Counted from the first letter of the stretch, positions 1-13,020 are shown. The stretch is 64,000 nucleotides of DNA from Azadirachta indica (GCA_022749755.1 CM040453.1:17183368-17247367); one strand, 5' to 3'. The notes: generated from the letters alone by a model not told the origin. Translations and numbers: made by a program.

Positions 1-1745
1 ATGATTTGCGCTTTCTTTTTTCTAAAGTAATTCCATTGACAAATGTATTCACATTGCTGCGTGGATAACGAGAGTGATAGAAACGTGTGGCCATATAAGT
101 TTTTCTCTTCGATTAATTCGTAAAACCTTCTATTATCATTTTGGAAGTAAAGCAAACGAAATTGAAAAAATGGTGTGCGGAAGCCACAATTATGTGAGTA
201 ACCCAAAATCTAATCAAACACCTCGAAGTGATTAGAAGACCTTTATACCCACAAAGAAAATGCCTATTCTTGTTTTCACTTTTACCACCACCTCCACCTT
301 TACATACAGCTCTACATTCGTCAAAAAACCTCTACAAGGCAACAAATAAAAGTCAAGCAAATTAAAAGTAATAATACTGGCCATTTTAGTCAAAGCATGC
401 CATGAGTGGCAGATTCTTGATAACCTAAAAGAAGTCATGACCCTCTCACCTATATCTTTGAATTCTTAGTAAAAATTTTTCATTTACTTGTTAAACATAA
501 AGGAATTCCTTTTTCTCTTTTTTTTTTTCGTTGCAGAGAAAAGCTTGATGACAATGATTATGGTTAGTACTTAGACATTAGATATTTATACTAGGTAATT
601 ATTGTAGTAGATAACAAATAAAACCAAATTATTGAAAAAAAAAAAGCGCTAGTGTTGTTTACATATTGTTGGAAGAAATAACGATCCCTCTGCTAAACTA
701 CATATGTCATCTTTGGTTGCCTTATAACTTGCCTACTTTTAATTTGAGAAAATTAACCAAAATGCCCAATAGTTAGACTGAATTTTTAGTAATATCTATT
801 GTTCAAAATTTGTTAAAAAAATGATTCACTTGAATTTTTTTGGACGAAAATACCTCTATTCAAAGTAAATGTTAGTTATTTTTAAAAATTTTTTATGAGG
901 GTATTTTAGTCCAATGGATCATTTTTTATACATATTTTGAATAGTGATCATTTTAGAAAATTAAATTCCTAATTTGGTTACTATTAAAAATCTTCTTTTT
1001 AATTTCAACGACAAATCGTACATAAACAATGTCGTTTAAGCAGCCTCTCCACTCTACTTATACTAAACATTTGTTGCACATTTAGTACTTTTTAAATAAG
1101 AAAATAACTAAAACTACTTCACTCCAAATCACACTATAATCTCATTAATTTATAAATAGGGATATTTTCACATTCCTTATCTGAGTTTTAAGATTATGTT
1201 ACTTAAATAATAAGAATTGATAATGTATCACTTACCTTTCCTTAACTGTTAGTCAAGCTAAATCAAATGATAATTTATTATAAAACCCTCAATTTATTTT
1301 AAAATTTAGAAAGAATTTAAAAAACCAAAATCTCCACTGAGCAAAAAACTAAAAAATAATCACCACATATTACTTAGAAAATAAAAATTTCTTTTGATGT
1401 TCTCGATTTAAATAAAACACGTACAATTCAAGTTTTTCCTTGGCTTCTTTTGAAACAAGGTTTTCTTTGGATGGGTCTTGATTTAGATAGTAATTTTTTC
1501 TCTTATGAATACACGCTCTTGTAAAAAATCTTGAGAAATCTTTTCATATTTATTTCCTATGTTAATTCTTATTTTTTTATAAATCTTATGACATTTACCT
1601 TTTTGTCCTTGAAGTTAACAATCAAATATAATGGCATGGGAGGTAATTGATACATTCTCAATTCTTTCTAAATAATAGATGCTAAACCTCGTGGGAGAAT
1701 GTGATAACATCCATTTATACATATAAAATTCAAATCAAATGTCGG
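1..1745. other. AT-rich intergenic DNA
   Basis: No reading frame, RNA gene or element end that I can support. The stretch is AT-rich with many A and T runs. The last part (about 1750-1840, just beyond this block) resembles about 11745-11840, with a shared tract of the type gtatatataataata followed by atgaattta. That suggests the TFIIS-region duplication once reached this far to the left before other sequence was inserted at about 1860-4740. Confidence 0.5.
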
Positions 1746-1869
1746 AGTCAAGATATCAATTTTTAAGCATGATTGATGTACCAACTTTCTAATCCTTTTT
1801 CTTTTTATATATAATAATAGTAATATGAATTTAGGATAACCGTAACTTATATTTGTAAAATATAAAGGT

Positions 1870-2000
1870 ATATTATATATATATATATAAATAAAAAATT
1901 TTATCGTGGCACAACTAGAAGCATGAATGATTCATTGTCTTTAGCTAATATTAGTGTGAGGAAGGTATATTATACGCTATAATACACACACACACACACA
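1870..2000. repeat. Two microsatellites, (TA)n and (CA)n
   Basis: A TA-dinucleotide tract lies at about 1870-1890 and a CA-dinucleotide tract at 1984-2000. Both are simple repeats of the kind that vary in length between individuals. Confidence 0.85.
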
Positions 2001-2503
2001 TCCACCTTTTGAAGCTAGTTACAGAGAATAACATTTGTCATGCTTTGTGAAGTAATTCCAGTCAGAGATAAGGCAATTACCAGAACTTAAGTTTGAGGCC
2101 TTCAATTATCCAAAAAGAAGAGAGAATTTGTAGACCAAGATAGAGTTTTCATGCAGGTGCATGAAAAGCAACGTCAACATTTGGGTGGTGGATCAATTTG
2201 CAAAGATGCTTTTTAGATTTGACCATGCCTTGGTAGATATTTTGCAAGTGTAGATAAGGGAAGCAATATTACCACCCAGAGAGCCTTGGATGGCTTCTGG
2301 TATAAATCGGCCTTGATGTAGCCAAAGCTTGTGATATAGATTGGTTTTAACTACTGCTTCTCATGGTTTTGTGATAGTTTCTGGAGGACAAGGCTATGAT
2401 CCATTAACCATCCTGATAAATCATGTCCAAACAGCAAGTTAGTGAATTAAGACCTCCATGAGGCATCGTTCCCTCTTCTAGAAAGTTCGAAAGGGATTTA
2501 GTG

Positions 2504-3330
2504 TGTTAGGGATTTTTAATGGTTTTGATGATGCAAAAAGTAACACAAGAGACTCGTAGCCAATCCAAGCATAAATGCATTGTCCTTAAGAAAATTTCTA
2601 CCCCTCTGAGACAATGTCTTAATACAAATAAGTTTTATATAGCAATATTCCATCCAAAATACAATAGGTATTAGTTTTATAAGGTTGCATTCCCAAATAT
2701 AGAACCCTTGAACAAATACAAATATAATTCTCTAATAAGTTTGGGGAATGACGGGAAATTAAAGACTGGAAGGACATTTTCTAATATTTGTTTATATTTA
2801 TATGGCCAAAATATGGCATATATTGATAGGAATTTCTATACTCTTTCATTTAGAATATGTCTTCCTATAACAACATTTTATTTATTATTTAACTCCATAA
2901 CTTCACCATATTAAGATATGTTAATATGGTTATAATAATAAATATATTTTGAAAATATTATTATATATTTATAATATATACAACAATCCCCCTTCATTTC
3001 AAAATATATATTAGAAAAATATTTATAATTCAATTTATATGTACTAGTGCTCTAAGAACCAGTTATTAGACAACTAATCGTGTTTTATAGGAATTTAGTA
3101 AAACATAATTAGATATCTTGCCATATGGAGTGACTTAACATAATTAGGGATAAGGTCAATAGTACAACAAGTGACTTGTTATTGCCCTTCTAAACCTATT
3201 TCATGAGATCTCCAATCACATAAATGGTTACCATCACTTTTGTTTTTGTTCTAGGCATCCTCTCCTCCACAGCTTTTGAAACCACAAATCTCTTTAATGG
3301 TTTTGTCAAAAAATTGGCCAAAATTAATTG
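2504..3330 (-). mobile_element. Antisense Copia 3' end: LTR, polypurine tract, RNase H tail
   Basis: A candidate LTR runs from tgttaggg at 2504 to acaaca at 2985. Right after it is atccccctt, which on the minus strand is a purine tract, as expected beside a 3' LTR. Beyond that, the minus strand at about 3285-3315 encodes FLTKPLKRF, the D/F-LTKPL motif found at the C-terminus of Copia RNase H. I found no matching second LTR, so this is one end of a deleted element. Seen: LTR-like ends, purine tract, LTKPL motif. Inferred: that they belong to one element. Confidence 0.45.
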
Positions 3331-4859
3331 TCACATCATCATTTAAGTGATCTTGTCATGTCTTTTTTAAGACTTTTCATTTGATCTAAATGATTTAAAG
3401 ATTTAGATACACATTTTATTTTTTAAGTTGAAAGCTTTTCAGCATACTTCATCTCCATTAAAGGCATTTCAATATCAATATATCACTTTTCACTATTCTA
3501 TTTTAATAATAGAAGATTATCACATTTCATACTAGTGGTGTCTTTTTTAAATATTCATTTAATTACCTTTATAACAATCAAATAGTCTAATTGAAGACTA
3601 AAATTATTCATTATTCGTCAAAAACAAAAAATATATACCAATAATGCCTAAAATACATGAAATCATATTTCATATATTTGTTTGTTAAATATAAAAGGCT
3701 TCTATAACATATATTTCCTCTAATAAAATGAGACTAATCTTCAATTAAGTATACATATTGTTTTTAATAATAATTCCTCCTCATAATTTAACTAGTCATG
3801 ATAAACCATGCACAATCTCTTTTATCTCATTCATGCTAGTAACCAATACAATATTTTTAACTAATTTACACCATTCGAAACTAGCAAGCAAAATAGGTGT
3901 ACACTTGTAAATTAAGGTCAAATTAATAAATATGTTAATAAAATTCAAAATCATAACAATATTATTGTCAATTATATATCTTAAGACCATCATATCAATG
4001 CACAAATATTATGTCGAATATGTTCAAAAGTATAAATTATTTAGTAAAGACTTTGCTTGATTATATTGAAAATAATCCAATACTATTATGGTCACTAGAA
4101 GAAATACCAAGGAAAGAGGAGCTCAAAAGGAGAACCTTAGCTCTAATGCCATGTGAAAGAAAAATGTATATTTTATATTTCTTAAATAAATTAATATAAA
4201 TAGAAAGGGTACCTTTGTATAGGCTCTGCAATGTTGATGAAAAAGGAAAGAAAATATGCAAAAAATAAGAAATATTTTCAAGAAAAATGTAGTAAGAATC
4301 ATGCAAGTATTTGGATGATAATGATAATAAATATTCTAACAATATTATTATTGTTGTTATTATAAAATGATTAATAAATAATAACTTGAAAACCCAAATT
4401 TTTTTAATTTCAAAAACTAACAAAAATTAATAAGAATAACAAAAAATTATACTTATGAGAATAAAGAGAAAAAAGATAAATAAACTTCCATGAAGCTTTA
4501 ATAAGAGTTAATTCTTTCGAACAAATTATTTATAACGGCTAATAGAAATAAGAACTCTTTGAATCGATACTCATACTATACTACAATTGCAGACCTGCTA
4601 TCAGACTTATATTATCATAGTGTCTGAGCTGGAAACAACAACACACAAAAGGACTTGCCAAAATAATTACAAATATATATTCAAATAATAATACCCATAT
4701 AAATATTAATTTTAACTTTGCAAATTAATCACCCCAAACTCATTCTTTTTCTTGCATATGATTAGCTTTCATACCATCGTATTTATTTGTTTATTTTTAT
4801 AAAAATTTTGGATAAGTGGAAAAATCTCACGTCACAAAGCATCAAACCCTTTCTACCTA
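3331..4859. other. Decayed AT-rich DNA with a PBS-like site
   Basis: No gene is recognisable. On the minus strand at 4140-4151 there is TGGCATTAGAGC, close to the initiator-methionine-tRNA primer binding site of Copia elements (TGGTATCAGAGC). It may be the other end of the antisense element at 2504, but the sequence beyond it does not resemble that LTR. The open frames here are low-complexity, rich in I, L, K and N, and look like chance. Confidence 0.35.
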
Positions 4860-6915
4860 CTATTATTTAAACTTAAAATGGTAGAGCATCAAGTGCTTCC
4901 TGGACAACTCGAGCCACATCTAAAAGCATACTATCAAATTAAGTTTGTTGACTTATGTCAATATATTAACAATATAATTGTAGTGGAACTAATATTCTAA
5001 ATCAAGTTAAATTGTGGACTGTTAAAAAATTTGCTATCGTAGTTATTGTTCCCTTTGGTCATTATGCCAAGTGAATGGGAACAGAAGATTATTTAATATT
5101 ACGAAGTGGGATATTATAATAACAATAATTAATATTTATTAAAAAAAAATAAAATAATATAATAAGAATAATATTTATAGTTTAACTAATATTAAATATA
5201 ATAAATTGAAAAGGAGCAATTTTTTCATAATTTATTTATGAAAAAAAAAAAAAAATAATAGACAGCAGCAACGATTTCGCGCCAAGACTTTTTATTTTGA
5301 AGTTTAAATCTTTGTTTAGAACTGACCGTTGTAAGAAGATTGATAAGAGTAACGTATGGGCGCCAAAATCTTGAGTTCAAGGGCTACTGTATATATCTAC
5401 AAATCCGCATATTTAGTTTGAAGTAGGAAACTTGTAACTGATATGCTAACTGCCAGATAACAAGAGTTTAATTCACTCTCAACTAGGTTAGAATTGTATT
5501 CATTAACACATATAGCTTGTAAATACCTGTGTTTTATTCTATCTGTCACTCTGTTTACTACAAAACCTTCCGTAAATCGCTGAGGGAAAAAGCTTTCTTC
5601 TGTTTACCTTTATAATTTAGAACTGAGTTTCTTCTTCCTCCACCTCTATATTCGTTCAGTGAAACAAATTCAGAGACAACCAGAAGAGAAATAGAGAAAT
5701 CGAGTACCCACAAATGGAGCAAGGTTTGCTGCGTCTTGCTGAGGATGCCTTGAAAGCTGCAGAGAGTGCTGCCAATGTCGACGACGGATTCTCTGTCAAC
5801 AAACACCCTGAAGTTTGCCGGTGCGTTGCATTGTTGAAGAAGCTCAAAGAGTTTCCGGTGAGCTATGATGTTCTGGTTTCAACTCAAGTCGATAAAAGGC
5901 TTCGACATCTGAAGAATCATAACAAGGAGAAGGTCCGATTGATGGCTAAATGGCTGCTTGAGATTTGGAGCACAACAATCAAAGACAGTTTATCAAGAAA
6001 CCGAAAGAGAGGTGTAAATGTAATCTCAGTTACATCAACGAAGTCCAGAAACGATGAGGCCTCCAGAAATAAGAGAAAACGTGACGGGGAAGAAGATGGA
6101 GTTGAGAAAGAGGAACGGGCTTTTAGCTGTTTCAAGAAACCATCAACAGAACCTAACGTTTTTAACCAAACGGTTACTGTATCAATCAAGTCTTTGGATG
6201 CTTGCCGTAACAAGGTTCGAGAAATTCTCGTGGAAGCATTAAGGAAAGTTAGAGGGGAGGTTGCTGGTGAAGATAATGAAGAGACGGAGAAGAAAGTAAG
6301 AGCTTGTGACCCAGTTGCAGTTGCCGCGTCAGTTGAGTCTGTGATGTTCAAGAAGTTGGGGCCATTTAATGGCGCAAAGAAATTCAAGTACAGATCGATC
6401 ATGTTCAATATCAAGGACGCAAAGAATCAAGATTTCAGAAGGAAAATTCTTTTGGAGAAGTGAAGCCAGAGATAATTGTTGGTTTGACCACAGAAGAGAT
6501 GGCAAGCAATGAAAGGCAGTGTGAGATTAAGCAAATTAAAGAGAAAACTTTTTCTAGGATTCAGGAACCAGTAAAGGAGGAATCAGTAAGAAAATCAGAC
6601 AACGAATTAGTGTGGGTGGAATCGATGTGGTGATGAAAGCAGAGCAGAGCAAGCAGGCAGGCAAGAATAAGTTTGTCCCTCGTTATTTTTCCACGTTTAT
6701 TTTAGCTATTAGAAGAATGTTTCATTCTTTGTTTGTAGTGATTTTTAATGCTGTTTCCACGTAAAATTTACTTCACATTTGTAATAAAGTTCTTTGAGAA
6801 TGGAATATGATACATGATGATTAAGGGTTTTCCAGCTGTCATCTATCTTTGATTGAATTGATCTTCATTTGGTGGACCTGAAGAAGTGGTGGATGATATA
6901 ACAGGTGGACTGAAG
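4860..6915 (+). repeat. TFIIS-region segmental duplication, copy 1
   Basis: This stretch is collinear with 11975-18945 once the Copia at 13021-17898 is removed. Matching blocks include the upstream tattacgaagtg (5100 region and 12241), the 5' leader (5330-5690 versus 12420-12800), the coding region, and the downstream gtggtggatg block (6890 versus 18911). The match covers promoter, reading frame and 3' flank, so it is a DNA-level duplication and not a retrocopy. Confidence 0.8.
5714..6633 (+). pseudogene. TFIIS-like transcription elongation factor lacking the zinc ribbon, 1-base frameshift
   Basis: The protein reads from ATG 5714 for 249 codons. Residues about 31-89 match the TFIIS N-terminal (LW) domain (ALLKKLKEFPVSYDVLVSTQ, then the MAKWLLEIW motif). 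A Lys/Arg/Glu-rich linker follows. From about residue 164 comes the central RNA polymerase II-binding domain (KVREILVEAL, KYRSIMFNIKD). At about 6450 one base is missing relative to the second copy (attcttttgg versus attcttcttgg), giving an early stop at 6461-6463. In the shifted frame the domain goes on (GEVKPE, EEMASNERQ) to a TGA at 6631-6633. No C-terminal zinc ribbon follows; in the family that ribbon carries the acidic loop that triggers transcript cleavage. The product, if made, would bind polymerase but not stimulate cleavage. No intron is evident. A pseudogene is the likelier reading; a truncated expressed protein is possible. Confidence 0.8.
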
Positions 6916-8900
6916 CTTTTATATTTTGTGTTTCTGGGAAAGTTATATCAGTCCAATCTCTGTTCCCTTGGGAATTGGTTTACATTCATCAATTTTCAAC
7001 TATTATGCTTTTGTGCTGATGGTGAAAATATTTTGCAATAAATTAACCAACCCACTTCATGATAAAATCGAGATTTCCGTGTTTAGATCCGAAATGACAA
7101 TGTTAGATGTTATTAACACACAAATCTTTCTGATCCCGTTGGATAATCTGTTAAAGTTGGTTATAATTTAACTCTCTAGAGAGCAAAATCAGGGATTCTA
7201 AGGTCGACATTATTTCTAATTTAAAGGCATAGTGTAATGTAGTTTAGAGTCAGAATTTTCAATTACAACAAAATTAGATTGAAGGCACAGCATGTACCCT
7301 ACCTCTGAAACAAGCCCACTTTGAATCCATCTAAGCATTAAAATCAGTACCAACTGCAATAAATTTTTGCCTGAAATCTAAACTTTGTGTCCACAAGATC
7401 AAGGAATTTGCAAGAATATTTGGTGTCTAACTCCGGTTTCATTTACTAGTTTCTTTTCAAGCACCATGAAAAGGTAGAATTTGCATATTTCCACATGAGC
7501 GAAGTCTTCATGTCTCTCCTGTAACTTGCAAAACAAAAAGACGAAATGAAATATAAAGAGACAATGATAATCTTCAACACGCGTCTAATTCTTAGACTTA
7601 ATTCACTTTATTGTATTTCTAGTGCCTCTCCGAGCACAAAATAACATTTATCAATTTCAACAACTATGAAAACGAACAGGTACTCTTTAATACGAACAAA
7701 GAAATATGAAGTATTTAAACAATTCAGTCTCATTATCTTAATAACTCAGGAGAAGGATGCTTCCTCACCATCAAATTTCAATATCTACACATGAGCTCTG
7801 ATGGGTTTTTAGCTCGACCTTCTGACTTTCAAGAGAGATATGGTGCTCCGAAAGACTAGAGATTTAGTGGCTGGTGGGGTTCAGGCCATTACTTGATCGT
7901 CAAGAAGCAACAAGTTGTATATGCAGTCAAATCACGTAAGAAATAATTCATCTGTAACAAAAGCAAAATTAACAGTGTAAAAAAAATTCAACCTTCACAA
8001 GAACACACAGGTTTTGCCTGTTGCGGTACTCGAATATACTCCGAGTTGGGCTGCAATTAATGGACAAGTCTGACCCTAAAAATGTAATTGAATGTTGTGC
8101 ATTGAAGTTCCTGAATCCTTCAAAACAAGGTTATCCCTCCTGATATAAGATCATATCATCCTAAGGCCGCATTGTTGCGAAATAAATTTTTTTTTATCCA
8201 CTTTAATAAATTCCTGCACGACGAACTGTAGGAAAGGCTGAAACGCAGATCCAACTCACTCGCCAATAGGCGAGATCATATCCCCTTGCCTATTATGTAA
8301 TTATGTTCCACTTTTTAAGCAAATTTTTGTTCCACTTTTGAAGAGTACTAGAAGAAACTTGAGGTAGCTGACGCAATATGTTGAACAACATGTATATTAT
8401 TTTGAAAATATACGGACCACATGCCCAAAATCAAGGTGATTTGTAGTAACTTAATTACCATAGTATACCTGGAAAATTCATTTCTTTAAGCACTTCAAAA
8501 ATTGAAAATCATATGTGTGGGTGTCAATTTCCCACACAAGTGCTCGAATTTTCTGGGCTACAAGCAACCAAACACAAAGGAAACTGCCCAAATGAACTAC
8601 AAATAATATAAATGCAGAAAAGACCAGCATCAATTCAAAATTGAAAATACACGAATTTATTATCTTAGTTAATAACCTAAAATTCATTCTCATTCCCATC
8701 CTCACACACGTATAATCAAATTCTCAATTAATACAATAACAAACAATTATATTTAGAGTTTTGATTCCTTTGCTTCTGTACTGACAACCATTGTTTGCTA
8801 CAGAGCTTTCAATCATTTAAGAATTAGCCTTCCCTCAATCAATCATTCATCTAACCCCTTGACCACCAAAAGTTATCATTTTCCCTAATCTCTCATCAAT
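6634..8900. other. Intergenic DNA with one terminal-exon-like piece
   Basis: Apart from the exon-like segment at 7399-7518 no gene is supported. The frame at 6926-7171 shows no recognisable domain. On the minus strand around 8060-8170 there is a weakly protein-like stretch with stops that could belong to the same lost gene, but I cannot name it. Confidence 0.4.
7399..7518 (-). pseudogene. Putative last exon of an unidentified gene
   Basis: On the minus strand a pyrimidine-rich tract ending in acag is followed by 39 codons without a stop, then TGA at 7399-7401. The residues (ERHEDFAHVEICKFYLFMV at the start) have normal protein composition, unlike the low-complexity frames around them. I do not recognise the family. 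No convincing upstream exon was found, so this could be a relic exon or chance. Confidence 0.2.
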
Positions 8901-8907
8901 CAACAAA

Positions 8908-9172
8908 ATGCAACAAACCAGACCTTATATACTAGTTGGTTTTAAGTTCAGTCCTTTAGATAAAAAACTAGTTGAGTATTATCTTTACAGGAAGATTTCA
9001 GGACAACCCATCTCCTTTGTTGATTATATTGTTAAGAATGCGATATTTACAATAGGCATGAACTTGGGGAGATTTGAAACTTATATGGAGAACTTTTGTT
9101 GATCAATGAAGACGATGATCTCTATTTTTATACCAAAAGAAGAAAAGACTTCCAAGGGTCGTAGAATTGGTA
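8908..9172 (+). pseudogene. NAC-domain transcription factor fragment
   Basis: From ATG 8908 the frame reads a degraded NAC subdomain A: VGFKFSPLDKKLVEYYLYRK, where the family has GFRFHPTDEELVxYYLxRK. FVDYIV follows. Further on, after a frame change, the DNA at about 9080-9165 encodes INEDDDLYFYTKRRK, typical of the second exon region of some rosid NAC proteins. The open frame stops at 9102 and the two halves are in different frames, with an in-frame TGA and TAG. gtaagt after about 9168 looks like an old donor site. The DNA-binding core and C-terminal activation region are missing. NAC genes often sit in tandem arrays, so a functional relative may be nearby outside the window. Confidence 0.7.
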
Positions 9173-9179
9173 AGTTTTG

Positions 9180-11970
9180 ATAATTAAACAAAGAAAGTCT
9201 ATACACCTATACAGAATATGTTGAATTCATAAGCTTCCCAAATGCTTCAGAACATACTTGCAATACATATATAGCAAATTTGTAGCATATATAACCAAAA
9301 TACATATATAACCAAACAAGCATTATTGGCAGTTCATCTCATAGCTAATAGTACTATATATGTAGTACTTCACCTTTGTTCTCACATTAATTGCTGAAGT
9401 AATCTTTTGAACTAGCACGTTCTCATATTATATATGTGTTTCATATAATATATTATAATTAACGATGTAATAAAAATATGATTTTAAAACATTTGAATTA
9501 ATTATTTATCTGAATATTCATTTACTGTACCCGACACTTAGATTTTGAGATATGTATGTGTGTGTGTGTGTATAGTAATGGCTTCAGCAAAGAGCATAGC
9601 GAAAGAGAGAAGAGAACGACTTGTTAGAGATATTCACTAAAGGAGAGAATGTTTATGTAATATTATTAATTATTTTTTCAATTAATGTAACATATATAGA
9701 GTTGAGAATTTAAATTGATATAAAAGAAAAAATAGTAAAACGCAAACACCATTTAAGTAGCATTTATTTATTGATTGAAGTTTAAATAGATCTAAATATC
9801 TAAATCTAAATGATTTATTTGTTTTGCTTAACTAAAATATGAATATGAATAATTATGAAGAGATACATAATTAAAATTATTTTCATTTGTTAGATTCAAC
9901 GAAAAAATACAAAAAAATGACATTTTACTTAAATAGAAAAATATTAAAAAAAAGTGACTTTTTGATTTAACATTAAGGATTTGGATCATCTACTTTTTTT
10001 TTTCCTTGATTGTATATCCTTAATTTCAAAAGATCTACTAACATATATATAAGATTAATAAAATTATCTAGTTTAGATTTTAAAGAAAGTCATAGACGAG
10101 ATGAACATACATCATCATTATATACCCATCTAATTAATAATTCACATGGATATTTATTTTTGATAAATTCCATGAGAAAAAACTAATTTCAAATTAGCGA
10201 GCCTAATGGTGGGTATTCCTTGGTTGCAAATGAAATGCAAGTTCAAACCTATCAAAGAAAAAATGCAATAGCCTTAGTAATAAACATCAAAAGCATTCTA
10301 AACATAGAGTTTGTCAGTATATCTAACCAATAAAACACAACAAAATTAGTAAAATTTGATTATAGACAAATTATAGATGTCAATTTCAAGTACAGGAGGA
10401 TCGTGTTCAATGTCAATTGCCAAGGATCCAAACAATCAACATCGATGAAATTAAATTTATTATTTATTTTTTTAAACTAAAATATATGAGAAATTTATTA
10501 TATTTTAAAGTATCTTATTGCCATCTTTAAAGCCCTTTTACTTATTTTGGTTCTAAAAATAAAGAAAAACATGCATGAACAATTATAATATTTGCCCATT
10601 AACACATACACTCTAGATATTTTAAAATTATTATCAGATATACTTTCTACTTTTAAAATATGCAACACTTTTAATAATATGATTTATTAAATTTTAATTA
10701 TTTTTCTTTTTCAATAAACTATTTTATAAGTTCAAATAATATAAAATTGTGTTGAAATATGATTTAACTTTAGTCTTCCAAATATTTTTAATGCGTTTAT
10801 TTTTCAAATTAAAACCAAAATAGGTCTCTAATTTTTCATTATTAGTCTAAGTAATTATTTGATTTACTTCAATTTTCATTTTACAAGTTCATTATAATTT
10901 TTATGTTCTATTGAGTTTAGAAATTAATTGAATCTCTAATTCTATTAAAAAAACTAATTTATGCTTTTATATGATGAAACATGAAGTATTTATTTCATTT
11001 GTTTAGGTATATATTAATTCAGTTATTTAATTGCATGAATTTGTAATGTTTGCAGCATAAATATATACTTTGTGGTTTTCTTGTCACAATCAATATATTC
11101 TCAAAGTCACACTTCATTTCATTTGCATTTTTTGTTTTGTGTGTTTATTTATGTAAAGCTATTACCTTAATAATAAAATAAATGTATGTATAAAATATTT
11201 TGTTTGTGGGTGAACTGTTCAAATAAAATTTCTACTATTATTTTTCTAAAAAAATTAGATGAGATTTTGAAGGAAAATAAAATAAGGTTGTGTTTTATTA
11301 ATGGAGCTTACTTGAGTAGAAAGTTAAGTTATATAAGAAGACATTAAGAATTACATTTGAAAAAAAAAACTAATTGAAATGAATCATACTCTTAATATCA
11401 AAACACAAGATGGAAGATCAAGATGAGACAAAACTAAAGAAAATATGTAAACGTTTAAATTTAAAGAGTATTACAATATTATGAAAATTATCAAAAAATA
11501 CTTAATAATTTTAAGGTTAAGAATTTTTTAATTTGTTTGAACCCCTTCCATCAGCAAAACAATGCATGTTGATACTTTCACCTCCTTTAGCTGTTTTGCT
11601 GTACATTCTCAATAAACCAAAAAAGAGTCATGAGATTTTCATCCAAATCTTTGAATTCGTTCAACAAAATTTTCAATTTTCTGGTAAATGTAAAGTAACT
11701 CTTGTATAAACTTTCTATCTTTTCATTTGAGATGTATAATAATATTAATAGACGTATCAATTTTTGCCGGTATTCAATGTACCAAATTTTCTTTTTTTTT
11801 TTTATTTTGTATATATAATAATATTAATATGAATTTACCTATAAACATATTATCATGAGTTTCACAGTAATACCAACATTTCATCACACTTCATAGTATT
11901 ATAATTTTTTTTTATTAAAAGTTTCGAATAATGAGAATAAGAAACATTATTCACAAAATGCCTAACCTTT
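9180..11970. other. AT-rich intergenic DNA
   Basis: No gene supported. It contains a GT microsatellite (about 9551-9572) and a tRNA-like SINE head at 10199-10250. The remainder is very AT-rich with stops in all frames. Confidence 0.5.
10199..10250 (+). mobile_element. tRNA-derived SINE head (A and B box relic)
   Basis: gagcctaatgg (10199-10209) fits a polymerase III A box, and agttcaaacct (10240-10250) fits a B box (consensus GGTTCGANNCC). The roughly 30-base spacing between them is that of tRNA-derived promoters. No cloverleaf can be completed, so this is not a tRNA gene. The 3' tail of the SINE is not resolved. Confidence 0.35.
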
Positions 11971-12820
11971 GCACTTATTGTTATTTAAATTCAGAATAGT
12001 TTGAGAGCATTAAGCGTGTTCTAAACTAGTTAAATTGCGTCCAAGACGCATACTATAAGGTCAACTTTTCTTTTTTAAAGATGTTAGCATCGCAATAATC
12101 ACAGGTAGAATTGTAGAGAAACTCATCTTGTACATTAAATTAAATTAAATTGTAGAATATTAAAAAATTTACTATTGTTGTTCTTAGGATTCCCTCTTGT
12201 CATTATTCCGAGTGAAAGGCAATTGACAGTTATTTTTTAATATTACGAAGTGAAATAATGTAATAACAATAATCAAGATTTAATAAAGATATTTACCAAA
12301 AGTCTATTTAAGCAAAAGCTTGACAAAAATTTGACCGCACGAGTCGAGCGTAATAGACAGCACAATAACAACTTCGCAGCAAGACTCCTAATGTTGAAAT
12401 TTAAAAATTTGTTTCGAACTAACCATTATAAGAATATTGATAGAGTAACATTTTGGTGCTGAATTTTGGAGTTCAATGGCAACCCAACCTACAAACCCGT
12501 GTAATTTACATTGAAGTAGGATGCTTATTACAAATACCCAAATTGCCATATGATAGGAATTTAATTCACTCTGAACTAGGTTAGGATTGTTTCATTAACA
12601 CACGTTGCTTATAAATACCTCTGCTTTGTTCTCTCTGCCTCTCAGTTTCGTGCAAAACCTTTCCTAAATCGCTCAGGTAATGAGCATTCTATATTGGCTT
12701 ATGTTTCATCTATGTTACTTTACTGTTTACGTTTATAATTAATTTAGAGCTGCGATTCTTCTTCCTCTATTCATTTATGTAATCAATTAAAAAAAACTAG
12801 AAGACAAATAGAGTACTAAG

Positions 12821-13020
12821 ATGGAGAAAGATTTCCTGCATCTTGTCGAGGATGCCTTGAAAGCTGTAGATAGTGCTGCTAATGTCGACGATGGATTCTC
12901 TATCAACAAATGACATAAAGTTTACCAATGCGTTGCATTGTTGAAGAAGCTTAAAGAGTTTTCGGTGACCTATGATGTTCTGGTGTTAACTCAAGTTGAT
13001 GAACGGCTTCGACATCTCAG
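12821..13020 (+). pseudogene. TFIIS-like pseudogene, 5' part (before the Copia)
   Basis: ATG 12821 starts a frame matching the first copy (AEDALKAAESAANVDDG there, VEDALKAVDSAANVDDG here). It is stopped by an in-frame TGA at about 12911 where copy 1 has a His codon. The LW domain then continues (KKLKEFSVTYDVLV) up to the arginine-leucine-arginine-histidine motif, where the retrotransposon begins at 13021. The remainder lies at 17904 onward. Confidence 0.85.

Noticed and set aside
4061..4423. 120-codon minus-strand open frame
   Set aside because: Low complexity (I, L, F, S rich), overlaps another frame, and no domain is visible. It looks like chance in AT-rich DNA.
5917..6414. 165-codon minus-strand open frame
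   Set aside because: It lies opposite the TFIIS-like gene; its composition (S, L, F rich) is what the antisense of a Lys/Glu-rich gene gives.
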